64,000 nucleotides of DNA from Acholoe squamosa (lineage: Eukaryota; Annelida; Polychaeta; Phyllodocida; Polynoidae), in NCBI GenBank assembly GCA_949317995.1, contig OX439052.1:41288599-41352598 (forward strand), read 5' to 3'. Below, piece by piece: positions 1 through 10,259 of this stretch; within the stretch, counting starts at the first letter, position 1, and every line of letters starts with the position of its first letter. The translations under genes were made by a program, and so were the position numbers. The notes under the pieces are model-generated. The model ran no database searches and was not told the origin of the DNA. It saw only the letters and a list, made by a program, of their open reading frames with translations.

Positions 1-1
1 C

Positions 2-3000
2 ACAGAATCAGACTGTGAGTCCACATATGCTGACCCTGAACCCAACTCAATCAGACTCTCTGAAATAGCTGCTATACATAGTGAGGCACATGACCTCGAG
101 CCAGAATTGGAAGAGAATGTTCCACCAAAATCTGTGCTCACATCCAAAGGTCAGCATGACAGATTAGAATCACTGCTGACCAAGTATGATGATATATTTG
201 TAGGAAAAGATGGAGACATTGGTGCCACACACCTGTATACACACTCAATACATGTAAAACCTGAGGCAGTACCATGTCATTTCCTACCATATAGACAAAC
301 ACCAGAAAAACAGGCCGCAATAGGGGAAGAGTGTGAAAGGCTAGTACAACAGGGCATTCTGAGAGAATGTGCTGAGGGCCCCTGGGCTTCCAGATCCTTT
401 TTAGTACAAAAATCATCGGGAGGCCATAGGCTCGTCACAGATTTTCGTCATTTGAACCAAAACACGATAAATCAAGCCTTATCTACACCCCGGGCCGATG
501 ACACTCTAGACATGATAGGGTCACTCAGACCAAGAGTATTCAGTAAGCTAGATGCCCAACAGGGATTTTTTCAAATTCCTATAAGACAGGAGGACCAGCA
601 TAAAACCGCATTCATAGCAAATGACAAAAAATATGTCTACGAAAGGATGCCGATGGGTTTAGCGACCGCACCTGCGGGATTCTGCCATCTAGTCACATTA
701 ATTCTGAACAAACTCAAATACAAATGTGCCCTACCATACCTAGATGACATATTGGTATTATCACCATCAATCGAACAACACTTCCATGACCTGGAAGATG
801 TGTTCAACAGCTTAAGAGTTGGTAAACTCAAACTGAAGAAATCAAAATGTGAATACTTCATAGACAGAATAGACTTCTTGGGAATGAGAGTCACACCCAA
901 GGGACTGCAACCATCTCCCACAAAGGTGGAATCAATCAAAACCTTCCCAACACCAAAATCAGTCAAAAATGTCAGATCCTTCACAGGCCTATGCCAATAC
1001 TTCAAAAAGTTTATCAAAGGTTATGCCCAAATTGCTAGACCATTATATGATCTACAGACACATCTCAAAGCATTTGTCTGGACAGAGGAGGCAGATAATG
1101 CTTTCAAAACATTAAAGCATGCCCTCTGTACCAATGCTCTTCTCAGATATCCAAACTATGAGAAAGAGTTCAGTTTGGCAACTGATGCTTCCAATGTGAG
1201 TTTAGGAGCTGTACTCTCACAGAGAGATAATGAAGGAGTGCTCAGACCAGTAGCCTTTGCAGGTAGAACCCTCTCCAAACATGAGAGAAATTACAATACC
1301 ACAGAGAGAGAACTACTGGGAGTAGTGTATGGAGTACTACACTTCAGACACTATCTAGAGACTAGACACTTCCAAATATATACAGACCATGCAGCCCTAA
1401 TCCCACTATTAACCAATACAGGACTCACACATAGATGGGCCAGATGGGCTCTAGACATACAACAATTTTCATTCACCATCCAACATGTGAAAGGTGATGA
1501 TAACACACCACCAGATGCTATGTCTAGAAGAGAATACCCAGACTCTGGACCCATGACTAACCCTCCACCTCCACCAAGGAGAGTTAGAGCAGCCAGTAGA
1601 ACCAAGTTTGCAAAAGTAACAAAGAAAGTACCATTCAAAAGGGATGATCCACCCAACACCATTGAAAGGCCAGAGACACCCATTAGGGGTATCTTGAAGC
1701 AATCTACACATTATGTGTTTTGCCACTGTGAGAGAGAATACTCACAACTCTTTCCAGATAATGACTTCGAGCCTATTGAATTCTCATCACTCAATCAGAT
1801 GGTGAAGGCAACTCCTAAGGAGCCACCCTTCACCCCACCTGACTCAGATGATGAAGATTCAGAAGACACAATATATGCTATTACTCAAGCAACTTCCAAA
1901 TCAGTCAGATTCTTTGAACCAATGCAGGGAGAGGAAACATCAAACCATTTGTGTCCTATGACCATACGCTCAAAGACTAGAGAAATGATTCAGGAGGGCA
2001 CACCAAAATCCCCCACACAATCACAAACTATTCTAAATGAGAAAAAGGTCACAGGAAACAAACCTACCAAAACCCCACCTGCCAGGAAAAATGTCACAAA
2101 AGACACTGCATCTACTAAATCAAAGAACTCTGAGACAAAGAAGATTGACAAAAAGCAAATTGTGCCCTTAAAGAAAAAGGTTGCCACTCCCACCAAGGCG
2201 AGAATAGGCCCTCCAAAGGAGCCTACACACCAAAACAAGAGTGACACACCCCAACAAAAGGCACAAGATAGGCCAATAGTCGATGAAAAAGAAAAAGAAA
2301 GAGACAGAATAAAACAACATGTGCTAGATATAAATCAATTACTGGATCAGATTCCCGACACATCCATCTCAGGTACAAACCTTGGCTTGGAACAAAGGAA
2401 GGACAAGGAACTATTGCCCCTCATACAATATCTTGAGGATGGGACCTTGCCCGCACCAAAAGCACAAGGAAATAGAATCATCAACCAAGGCCAGACATAC
2501 ACCTTGGTAAATGGTACATTAGTCCATATATGCCCCATAAATTGGAGAAAAACAAATACTGTACCACTTCAAATTGTTATACCACAGCAATGGGTAACAA
2601 GTACACTACAGTATTTCCATGACTCACCTACCGGCGGCCATCTTGGTTCAAGTAGGATGCTGTCAGCCCTCCGACCTAGGGTATATTGGAAGTCTATGCT
2701 AGCAGACACAACAAAATATGTTTCCACCTGCCACACATGCCTCACAGCAAAAAGGCAAGTACACTCACACAAAACACCAATGACAGTGAGAGAGTACATG
2801 GCTTCACCAATGAAGTTCCTAAACCTCGACGCGGTGGGACCACTTCCCACAACTGCCAGGGGAAACAAACATATACAAGTCTGCATAGATTATGCTACCA
2901 GATATGCAACAGCTTGGGCTACTACTGACTTAAAAGCTGAAACAACAGCAGCAGAGTTCTACAAGAATATAATTTGTCATCATGGAACACCAGCCACTCT

Positions 3001-3130
3001 TCAAACAGACAATGGGACATGTTATACAGGTGCAAAGTTCACAAAGTTAACTAAACACCTCAAGATCAAACATAAATTCTCCTCACCATACAGGCCACAA
3101 TCAAATGGGCTTGTAGAGATTCAATGCTAG
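2..3130 (+). CDS. pol: Gypsy-type Pol polyprotein, 5'-partial (RT, RNase H, integrase)
   Basis: The frame is open from the first bases, so the N-terminus lies outside the window; no start codon is claimed. The reverse transcriptase active site reads YLDDILV at about 737-757. It is preceded by a conserved palm region with FSKLDAQQGFFQIP near 540-580. RNase H begins with the catalytic ATDAS motif near 1180. A linker of roughly 270 residues, rich in Lys, Pro and Thr, follows (about 1540-2340). The integrase has an HHCC zinc finger (about 2620-2745, ending CHTC) and the DDE core: first Asp near 2828, second Asp in QTDNG near 3005, and Glu near 3115. The frame ends at a TAG just after the catalytic Glu, where a one-base indel moves the reading into another frame. 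In a live element this protein copies the RNA genome and integrates the DNA. Protease is not seen and probably lies upstream. Confidence 0.9.
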   Translation, partial: TESDCESTYADPEPNSIRLSEIAAIHSEAHDLEPELEENVPPKSVLTSKGQHDRLESLLTKYDDIFVGKDGDIGATHLYTHSIHVKPEAVPCHFLPYRQTPEKQAAIGEECERLVQQGILRECAEGPWASRSFLVQKSSGGHRLVTDFRHLNQNTINQALSTPRADDTLDMIGSLRPRVFSKLDAQQGFFQIPIRQEDQHKTAFIANDKKYVYERMPMGLATAPAGFCHLVTLILNKLKYKCALPYLDDILVLSPSIEQHFHDLEDVFNSLRVGKLKLKKSKCEYFIDRIDFLGMRVTPKGLQPSPTKVESIKTFPTPKSVKNVRSFTGLCQYFKKFIKGYAQIARPLYDLQTHLKAFVWTEEADNAFKTLKHALCTNALLRYPNYEKEFSLATDASNVSLGAVLSQRDNEGVLRPVAFAGRTLSKHERNYNTTERELLGVVYGVLHFRHYLETRHFQIYTDHAALIPLLTNTGLTHRWARWALDIQQFSFTIQHVKGDDNTPPDAMSRREYPDSGPMTNPPPPPRRVRAASRTKFAKVTKKVPFKRDDPPNTIERPETPIRGILKQSTHYVFCHCEREYSQLFPDNDFEPIEFSSLNQMVKATPKEPPFTPPDSDDEDSEDTIYAITQATSKSVRFFEPMQGEETSNHLCPMTIRSKTREMIQEGTPKSPTQSQTILNEKKVTGNKPTKTPPARKNVTKDTASTKSKNSETKKIDKKQIVPLKKKVATPTKARIGPPKEPTHQNKSDTPQQKAQDRPIVDEKEKERDRIKQHVLDINQLLDQIPDTSISGTNLGLEQRKDKELLPLIQYLEDGTLPAPKAQGNRIINQGQTYTLVNGTLVHICPINWRKTNTVPLQIVIPQQWVTSTLQYFHDSPTGGHLGSSRMLSALRPRVYWKSMLADTTKYVSTCHTCLTAKRQVHSHKTPMTVREYMASPMKFLNLDAVGPLPTTARGNKHIQVCIDYATRYATAWATTDLKAETTAAEFYKNIICHHGTPATLQTDNGTCYTGAKFTKLTKHLKIKHKFSSPYRPQSNGLVEIQC

Positions 3131-3815
3131 CATAGGCACAGCACTCAGAGCATTCTGCTCAAAGCACCAAAACAATTGGGATTCATTTATTGAACCCATA
3201 ACCTTTGCATTAAACAACACTGAATCCCAAACCACAGGATTCACCCCTTTCTTCCTACTTCATGGAAGAAACCCAGCCACTCCAATGGACTTAGGGCTGG
3301 GAATACAGGAAGACATATCCACCGTAGCAGACCATGTAGCTAACATGATAACAAATCAAGATACCTCTAGGAGGAAAGCTATAGAAAGGGTCGCCAAGCT
3401 ACAAAAGGAAAGAAAGGATAGATATGATAAGAAACTTACACCACAGGAAATCAAGGTCACCGACATGGTGTACCTAAACATACCAAGAATCCTGACCAAC
3501 ACACAGTGTTAGAAACTTCAACCCCTTTTTATGGGACCATATGTTGTAGTAGATAGACCTAGTCTGACAAGTGCCAAACTCAAAAACTTGGACACCAATC
3601 TATTGGTGGCCAGACCAGTGCACATAGACAGACTGAAAAAGGTTGTGGCTGTCAGAAACAATGAATTTGCACACAGGCTTATTCCACATGAGGCCAAATA
3701 CTACAACAAAATTGTAAGGAACAAAAATGATATCACCCTTACAAGAGAAACCACAGGCATAGGCCCTATCAGGCCTAGGCCTGCACACCACATACTAAGA
3801 AAAACATCTAGGTGA
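3120..3815 (+). pseudogene. pol: Integrase C-terminal part of pol, frame-shifted and with internal stop
   Basis: Right after the break near 3117 the integrase homology resumes in a different frame, open from 3120 to the stop at 3510-3512. It resumes again from about 3531 to 3815. The first stretch contains the usual gypsy integrase alpha-helical C-terminal region, with the TPFFLLHGRNP-type motif near 3243-3275 followed by a basic amphipathic stretch. The second holds a short beta-rich segment like the end of gypsy integrase. I see one indel and at least one further stop or shift, so this copy cannot make a full integrase from one frame. Whether the first shift is an old mutation or an assembly error cannot be settled here. 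Confidence 0.75.
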
Positions 3816-4649
3816 AATTAGAAACAAATTGAGATACCAAAAGAACATAAGATTTTCAAAATATATTACAAATTCTCTTCATCCACACATAAGACATGTG
3901 TGACTGATAATGAATTACTTATATGTATATAAAGCCAATCAAATTTGTAAATATATCAGTAGGTTATTGCCTCTGAATGGTCAAAGACTGGGACCCTCCA
4001 AGTAAAGCAGACATGAAGTCTAAGAAGAGTAAGGGTAACACAATGGAGTGTCTAAAGCCTAATCCCCACATGAAAGAGCGCGCTATGCCAACATAGCAGT
4101 CTATAGAGATCAATTGACCTTATAAGCTACACTCAGACAACTGTCTAGACGGTCATGAATGGCTGTCCTCGATGACAGGAGGAGCTAATTACCAGTACAC
4201 AGATTATACAATAGAGCCCCACAGTTGCAGACACTGGAGATTAGGTGCACTGACTCCAGAGAAACAATACCATACCCACAATGGATGTGGGTAGGGTAGG
4301 CTACATAAGAAGCACTGTGGACCATAGCCCACCATCAGTCTTCATCCAGCTGCAGTCTGGAACTCAAGTCTACAGGACCCCACTTGGGAATTAGCCAGCC
4401 CACTTCTCCATTAGGAGAGACTGCACTAGGATAAAGAACACACCTACTTCACCTTTAACCTGACCTTACCATTTACTGGTCAATCTCTATAGACTCACCG
4501 GACAAATTGCCAAGACAGCTCAATCTTGCAAAGGTACAGTTTGAACCACTTCATTTAAAGTGCTACACCATACACGTAGACTTTACCAGCACCAAATCAC
4601 TACAAATTCGACAAGACTTTAGACAGCAAACTTGCTTTACACAAGCACA
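3816..4649 (+). other. Spacer between pol and env of the gypsy element
   Basis: No open frame of note. In elements that make Env from a spliced RNA this interval would hold the splice acceptor. Several pyrimidine-AG candidates are present but none stands out. Confidence 0.4.
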
Positions 4650-7274
4650 ATGGGGAGACTGAGAGTTTCACCCATACTGCTAACTATGCTGTTATTATAT
4701 ACTACAGAACCACTTACTGCAGGTTATACACCTGTGGTGAGACAAAACATAGGAGTAGTATTCAAACCTAGCCCTCAACCATTGGTCAATGGACATACAA
4801 CCACAACACTGTTGTTAGCTATCCCCTACAAGATACCTCGGGCACCCGTTACCCAAGGATCCATAAGGGATAGAATACTCCAATTGACCACTCCTACTCT
4901 ACAAGATCATACCTCTGGTCAAATTATCCAACAAGCCAAAGAGCTTGACACCTTGCTGGAAATTGCAGACAAGGAGATAAATGAAACATTAGCCTCCATC
5001 AAATTGTTCCTATCCAACCCCATAAACACATTGGACAAGGCCAAAAGAGAGGCCATACTGGGTTTTCTAGCACCCCTGTTTCGCGGTGTGCTAGGTCTAG
5101 CCACAGTGGAAGATGTGAACCAAGTAATGGGACAGCTCAAGAACATAGATGAAATACTAAGAAAATTTGCTAAACAAGATCAGGAAGCAGCTAGTCTCAT
5201 TGAAAAGATCACAGACAGACAAGATAAGTTTGTTAAAGCATACATCCAAGATAAGAAGGTACTGGACAGCACAATCAACACCATAGGTGACACCGTCAAC
5301 CTGTGGGCCTCTAACATGTCCAGGTCACTTGACTCATATTCAAGGCACGAGAAAACTCAAAGGGAAAAAATGCAAGTATTAAATGATGCATTAATTATCA
5401 TAGCAGCAAGAATGAATACAGTTCAATCACTGCAAAGGACAAATGCAGCCCTGAGGATGCTATCATCAGGAATCCTAACCCCTGATATAGTACCACCCTC
5501 AGACCTTGCTAGATACTTAATTGACATTAATAACAAACTTAGGATTACACACCCTGGAGCACAAGTCGCAATTAATGACTTAGATTTCTATTATTCACAG
5601 AAGCTGACCTCATACACTTACTCAGCTCACCATATATATATTCATCTGGACATTATAATTCAATCTACCACCTCGACCTTCAAACTGTACCAAATGATTA
5701 CATCACCCATGCCTATAGTCACACAGGAGACCCCCACCAGAGGAGTCACCAAGTTGCAAACCACAACCGAGTTTCTAGCAGTATCGTACGACGAATCATT
5801 ATTCATCGAATTGGACTCAGCAGATATGCAGGCATGTGAAGGTACTACAGTAAAGGTATGCAGAGATGTAAATGGTAGAATTTATAAACACAGGCCTACA
5901 TGCCCTGTAGCCATTTTTACTAACCAGGCTCAACAGATTAAGGAACATTGCAAGTTTACAGTTTCACCACTGCAAGCACCTACCACCCATGCTATTTCCA
6001 TTTCTGAAGATGAGTATCTGGTCACTACTAATGAACCCCATTACTTTATCAACTGCCATGGTAAAACGTCTGAAACTCGAAAAGCACAGTCCTACTCAAT
6101 CATAGGTGTAATCTGTGGGTGCACAATCAGTGTAGGAGAATTTTCTCTTCCAAACACAAGGTTGCCCTGTAGCTCAACCTTATCATTTCATTACATTCTC
6201 AAGCCAATTAATTTACCATTCATGGCAGCGCTTAACCAAATTTCTGAAACCAAACCAGATGAAACAGAGAATCTTCCAAATTTCCCAGTAGTAAACCTTT
6301 CCAGAACCTTAGAAAAACTACAGGAAAATCCAATCATGGATGATACTACTCAACTAAATTTAGAGCCCTTTGCCAAAACATTATTGAAAGATGCCTCCAA
6401 CCTTGATAAGGCAATGGAAACACGCTACGTAGAATCACACCTACGTCGAATCACAGAGCATCCAATCTTCCAAAGCTTAGGACTCATCCTAGGGATATCA
6501 GCTCACATTTTTATAGTATACATACTACTCAAACTGTACAGACTAGGAGGGACTGTAGCCTACCTGCCTACAGCCAAAGCATTCAGACTAGTCACCGAGC
6601 TGCCCCTACACAAATTGCTCCCAGATAAGAATCCTACCAAACTAACCCCTACAGAGGAAACCCACACCCCTTTCCTCACAATTCAGGAAACCCACACCCT
6701 GATAATTGCGATATTATTCACCCTGACCATCTACTCAGCCTACAGAATAATGAAGTACCTTAAGAAATTTGCACAGACACACTGTGGCAAGAAAAATGTG
6801 GCCAAGCGCACAAATCCCACAATATATTTTAAAATATATTGTGGAGACTCAAACTTCGCGCTACCCCTGAGGCCAATACCACATGAATTTGATGAGATTA
6901 AATCAGCAGCTGCCCCAACCTATAAGGATATAGTGGTTAAAACCTTCCCACTACCTAAGGCTATATTTACCTGGAATGGACCAGCAGTTATAACAACACA
7001 GAGAGGAGAATTTGCTTATCACCTCCCTCAGGTGATACACCTACCTTGGCGCACTAGGTTCAGTACCATACCAGCCCTTAAAAACAAAGGACTGTACTAC
7101 TCCATGCTTCTCCAGAATGATTGTGGCACCAGCCCGGTGACCATGACAGCACTGGAAAATACAACAGATATAATTATTGACGAACACCAGGAGGAGACCG
7201 CAAGGTCAAACATGCAGACTATTGCTAATTTTCTAAACCACCAGCCCTCCCCGGTGACTGTGGAAACAGCCTAG
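4650..7274 (+). CDS. env: Envelope-like glycoprotein of the gypsy element, uninterrupted ORF
   Basis: A single open frame of about 874 codons begins at the ATG at 4650. A hydrophobic N-terminal segment of about 20 residues looks like a signal peptide. A basic KAKR motif near 5039-5050 (about residue 130), followed at once by a hydrophobic Gly/Phe/Leu-rich stretch, resembles a furin site and fusion peptide. A long heptad-rich region follows (about 5090-5420). A hydrophobic segment near 6475-6550 is a likely membrane anchor; a second lies near 6690-6755, leaving an unusually long tail of roughly 170 residues. Cysteines cluster at about 5830-6180. This layout matches the baculovirus F-like Env of insect errantiviruses. 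The family name is inference from layout, not a profile match. There is no stop or frameshift, unlike pol beside it. Confidence 0.75.
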   Translation: MGRLRVSPILLTMLLLYTTEPLTAGYTPVVRQNIGVVFKPSPQPLVNGHTTTTLLLAIPYKIPRAPVTQGSIRDRILQLTTPTLQDHTSGQIIQQAKELDTLLEIADKEINETLASIKLFLSNPINTLDKAKREAILGFLAPLFRGVLGLATVEDVNQVMGQLKNIDEILRKFAKQDQEAASLIEKITDRQDKFVKAYIQDKKVLDSTINTIGDTVNLWASNMSRSLDSYSRHEKTQREKMQVLNDALIIIAARMNTVQSLQRTNAALRMLSSGILTPDIVPPSDLARYLIDINNKLRITHPGAQVAINDLDFYYSQKLTSYTYSAHHIYIHLDIIIQSTTSTFKLYQMITSPMPIVTQETPTRGVTKLQTTTEFLAVSYDESLFIELDSADMQACEGTTVKVCRDVNGRIYKHRPTCPVAIFTNQAQQIKEHCKFTVSPLQAPTTHAISISEDEYLVTTNEPHYFINCHGKTSETRKAQSYSIIGVICGCTISVGEFSLPNTRLPCSSTLSFHYILKPINLPFMAALNQISETKPDETENLPNFPVVNLSRTLEKLQENPIMDDTTQLNLEPFAKTLLKDASNLDKAMETRYVESHLRRITEHPIFQSLGLILGISAHIFIVYILLKLYRLGGTVAYLPTAKAFRLVTELPLHKLLPDKNPTKLTPTEETHTPFLTIQETHTLIIAILFTLTIYSAYRIMKYLKKFAQTHCGKKNVAKRTNPTIYFKIYCGDSNFALPLRPIPHEFDEIKSAAAPTYKDIVVKTFPLPKAIFTWNGPAVITTQRGEFAYHLPQVIHLPWRTRFSTIPALKNKGLYYSMLLQNDCGTSPVTMTALENTTDIIIDEHQEETARSNMQTIANFLNHQPSPVTVETA

Positions 7275-7929
7275 GCTGCCCACAGCCTAGACTGCCCCCA
7301 GTCCACCACCAGGAGATACTGAGATGACACATCTCACACATGCCACACACCTCCACTGTCAATGAAATTATCAAAGTATTAGAAAAATTTTAGAAAAAAT
7401 ACACAGCCACTTGTTGATGTATAATATGAAAATCTATGGTATTCTCACAAAATCGATGATTAATGCGCGCATATACGCGCAAAATTGCGAAATTGCAATT
7501 TAAAAATTGTAAATTGTACAAATCCAACACAAAATATACATGAATGCAGGTAGATAACTAAGACAGTTTTTGTACCCACTAGCACTTGTATACTATACCA
7601 AGATTTACTTAAAGTAACACACTTTAGGTATCCAAGAAAATTGTTGGAAAAATGAATGGAAAAAAAAAAAAAAAAAATGTTGAGGAAAATTGTTGACATG
7701 AAAAATGTTTACTTAAGATACTCACCAAATAATCTCTTTCAGGGACACATACTCAAGAAGGCTAGGGAAAAGTCAATTAAGCAGCGGCCCACTACCGAAA
7801 TTGCCAATTAATACACCCATATAGCAAAATCAAAGAGTAACTCAGAGTCAAACAAGCCTATTGTACATGAAGTACTTTGTTTTTCCGGTCTTCGGAAAAA
7901 TTTGTCTCAAATCCCAAAAATTGTATAGT
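7275..7929. other. AT-rich region after env, no gene; 3' LTR may start here
   Basis: No credible coding sequence. There is a run of about 17 A at 7661-7677. I could not define LTR ends. Confidence 0.4.
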
Positions 7930-8232
7930 GTAAACTAGATTGTACGCTTGTACCCAATTTGCACACTAAAATTGTATGTTTGCACACCAGATTGTACGCT
8001 TGTACCCAATTTGCACACTAAAATTGTATGTTTGCACACCAGATTGTACGCTTGTACCCAATTTGCACACCAAAATTGTATGTTTGCACACCAGATTGTA
8101 CGTTTTGTACCCAATTTGCACACCAAAATTGTATGTTTGCACACTAGATTGTAAGTTTGTACCCAATTTGCACACTTAAATTGTATGTTGCACATTATAC
8201 TGTATGTCTGTACCCAATTCATACACTAAAAT
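7930..8232. repeat. Tandem satellite, 52-bp unit, about 5.5 copies
   Basis: The word TGTACCCAATTTGCACAC recurs at 7949, 8001, 8053, 8106 and 8158, with a diverged copy at 8209, giving periods of 52, 52, 53, 52 and 51. Each unit is two related halves of about 26 bp: a TTGTACGC...TTGCACAC half and an AAATTGTATGTTTGCACACC half. Open frames across it are repeat artefacts. Confidence 0.9.
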
Positions 8233-8254
8233 CAGATTTTTTTTACAAAAATCA

Positions 8255-8590
8255 ACATTTTTATGTGTATCCAAGCTGTACGCCAAATTATATATGTACA
8301 TACAGAAATTATCAATTGAACGCAAAATTATATATTGGCATACTAAAAATTGCTAAATGTACGCGAAATTATATATTTGCATACTAAAATTGCCAAATGT
8401 ACGCGAAATTATATATTTGCACACTAAAATTGCCAAATGTACGCGAAATTATATATTTGCATACTAAAATTGCCAAATATACGCAAAAATTATATATTTG
8501 CATTCTAAAATTGTCAATTGAACGCAACTACACGCGAAATTGTAAATTTGCACACTAAATTGTCATTTATGTTCAATTTGCACGCTAAAT
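8255..8590. repeat. Second tandem satellite, 40-bp unit, beside the 52-bp array
   Basis: The word TACGCGAAATTATATATTTGC recurs with its T at 8360, 8400, 8440 and 8480 (the last diverged), an exact 40-bp period. It contains AAATTG...TTTGCACACTAAAATTG blocks that resemble half of the 52-bp unit, so the two arrays probably share an ancestor. Degenerate copies run to about 8640. Confidence 0.85.
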
Positions 8591-8639
8591 TGAACATTTA
8601 ATGCCAAAGTTGCACACTATTTGCCAAATTGTATGTTGT

Positions 8640-10259
8640 ACATAAAAATGGAAAATTGTACCCAAAATTGATGTCACATAAGCAAATACGCTCAGGTATG
8701 GTAAGATATAGAAACTCGGAAATGTACTTATACCCAGGAGAAAATTGTTTATACTGACAAAGCTGTACCACAAAAATTGCATTGGAAGCACTCCCCATTA
8801 CTTCAAACCCTCTTACAAACAGTATATAACTCCAAAATAAGGTAAAAATTGTATAAATTGTACATTCCCTCGGCGAAATGACGGAGTTTCGCATTCTCTC
8901 GGGGGAGAGGGAGTATTCTATGATATACCATTTTATTATTCCATAAATTCTAACATATTTTTGTATTAATCAAAGAATATCTATGAAATTAATACAGAGG
9001 TTGGTTCTAAGAGCTATAAGAGCGCTCAAACTTTCTATAAGAGCGTTTATGCCCCACTGAACACCAAACCAAGTCAGTTAGACAGAGTTTATGACATCAA
9101 AGGGTCCGACCTAATGGTTCACTGCACAATATAATAAAAATGAGGGTCTCAGTGTGCTACCTCATGGTTCAGTGCACAAACTAATAAGTTGTAAGTGAAT
9201 GCAACCGGCCGTCACGGGTGCCTGAGCACCGCTGACGCCGTCATGAGTGTCTAAGCACTCTAATAACTGAACAATGGGTTACATAAGTACGATGCCATAA
9301 CCGTCCGGTCACTCTAACGTCACTCCTGAGCAAGCTAGGTCAAATATCAAAGCATCTATGGAAAGTTCATAATTAGACGGTCAAAATGAGCCCAAGATCA
9401 AGGCGGAACTCCCATTATTAAGGAAGTTACGCCATGGAGACTGAATGGAGCTCCGAGTGCACTACAGACAAACCGGCGCGAGTTACGCGCCAATCCAGCA
9501 GGCAGTTTAAATTTGGCATATTCAACTCCGCGCATGGGCAAAATGGCGGTTGTAGCTGCGTAAACGACCGAGTTATGAGGGTCTGAAGTTGCAGAACCGA
9601 CCAAGACAATGGGGGACACAGCGGCGCCCATGGGGGTCCTTTGTGCACCCAGTGACACATGAAAGACTCCCCTCAAACAATTGCAGAGTTAGGCAGATGC
9701 TACTGGCCCCAGTCAGTCTGGAGGTGCTTTTCCAAGATTTGCTACAAATAGCCTGTCTGCACCTCCAAGAGGACAGAACACCAAGAACCGCTCTAGAGGT
9801 AACATCTCCAGTCATCTCCTGCTACCTGCTATACCACTGCACTATGGTGAAACTATGCTAGACAGGCATTGGTTTCCATCATTAGTGGCCAGAGGGTATC
9901 TTCCTCAAGACTTCCACCAGAGGGTAAAGTTATTCATTATTACATTATTCCTCTAAGCAGCAGGCCAGGAGCTAGGTGTGGGAACCCACCTAGAACTATG
10001 CTGGACATTGTATTATTAATACCTCACAGGTGGAGTGGAACAGAACATTACACTTTATAACTTACTGTATATTTACTGTATGTACAAATTACCTACATAC
10101 TAACTACTGTATGATTGATATTTCTTACATGTTGCCTAAAGCTGAATAAACCAGTGACAACTGGAAATAACACTATTTTATGAGAGCTCAATGTATTTAC
10201 ACTATATACCACTAGTCTTATGATATTTCTCATATGACAACTTGATCATGCACAATTAC
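8640..10259. other. No gene seen
   Basis: AT-rich to 9000, then mixed composition. A TATA-like GTATATAA lies at about 8821 and an AATAAAA at about 9133. Open frames at 9398-9861 overlap on both strands and show no family signature. Confidence 0.4.

Larger units (their letters stand above)
1..7400 (+). mobile_element. Ty3/gypsy LTR retroelement with env-like gene, 5' end outside window
   Basis: The order is reverse transcriptase, RNase H, integrase, then a separate envelope-like ORF, which is the layout of errantivirus-like gypsy elements. The window opens inside pol, so the 5' LTR, primer site and gag are not visible. Pol is broken near 3117 and again at 3510, while the env-like ORF is uninterrupted. 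I could not fix the 3' LTR: A/purine-rich stretches near 7380-7400 and 7660-7677 could be polypurine tracts, but no matching LTR lies in the window. The right boundary is therefore approximate. Family assignment is from visible motifs and gene order. Confidence 0.85.

Noticed and set aside
3110..3130. Programmed frameshift in pol
   Set aside because: It falls inside the integrase core next to the catalytic Glu, where no known element shifts frame, and no slippery site or structure was seen.
7930..8590. CRISPR-like regular repeats
   Set aside because: There are no distinct spacers: the whole 52- or 40-bp unit repeats, and the context is a eukaryotic genome.
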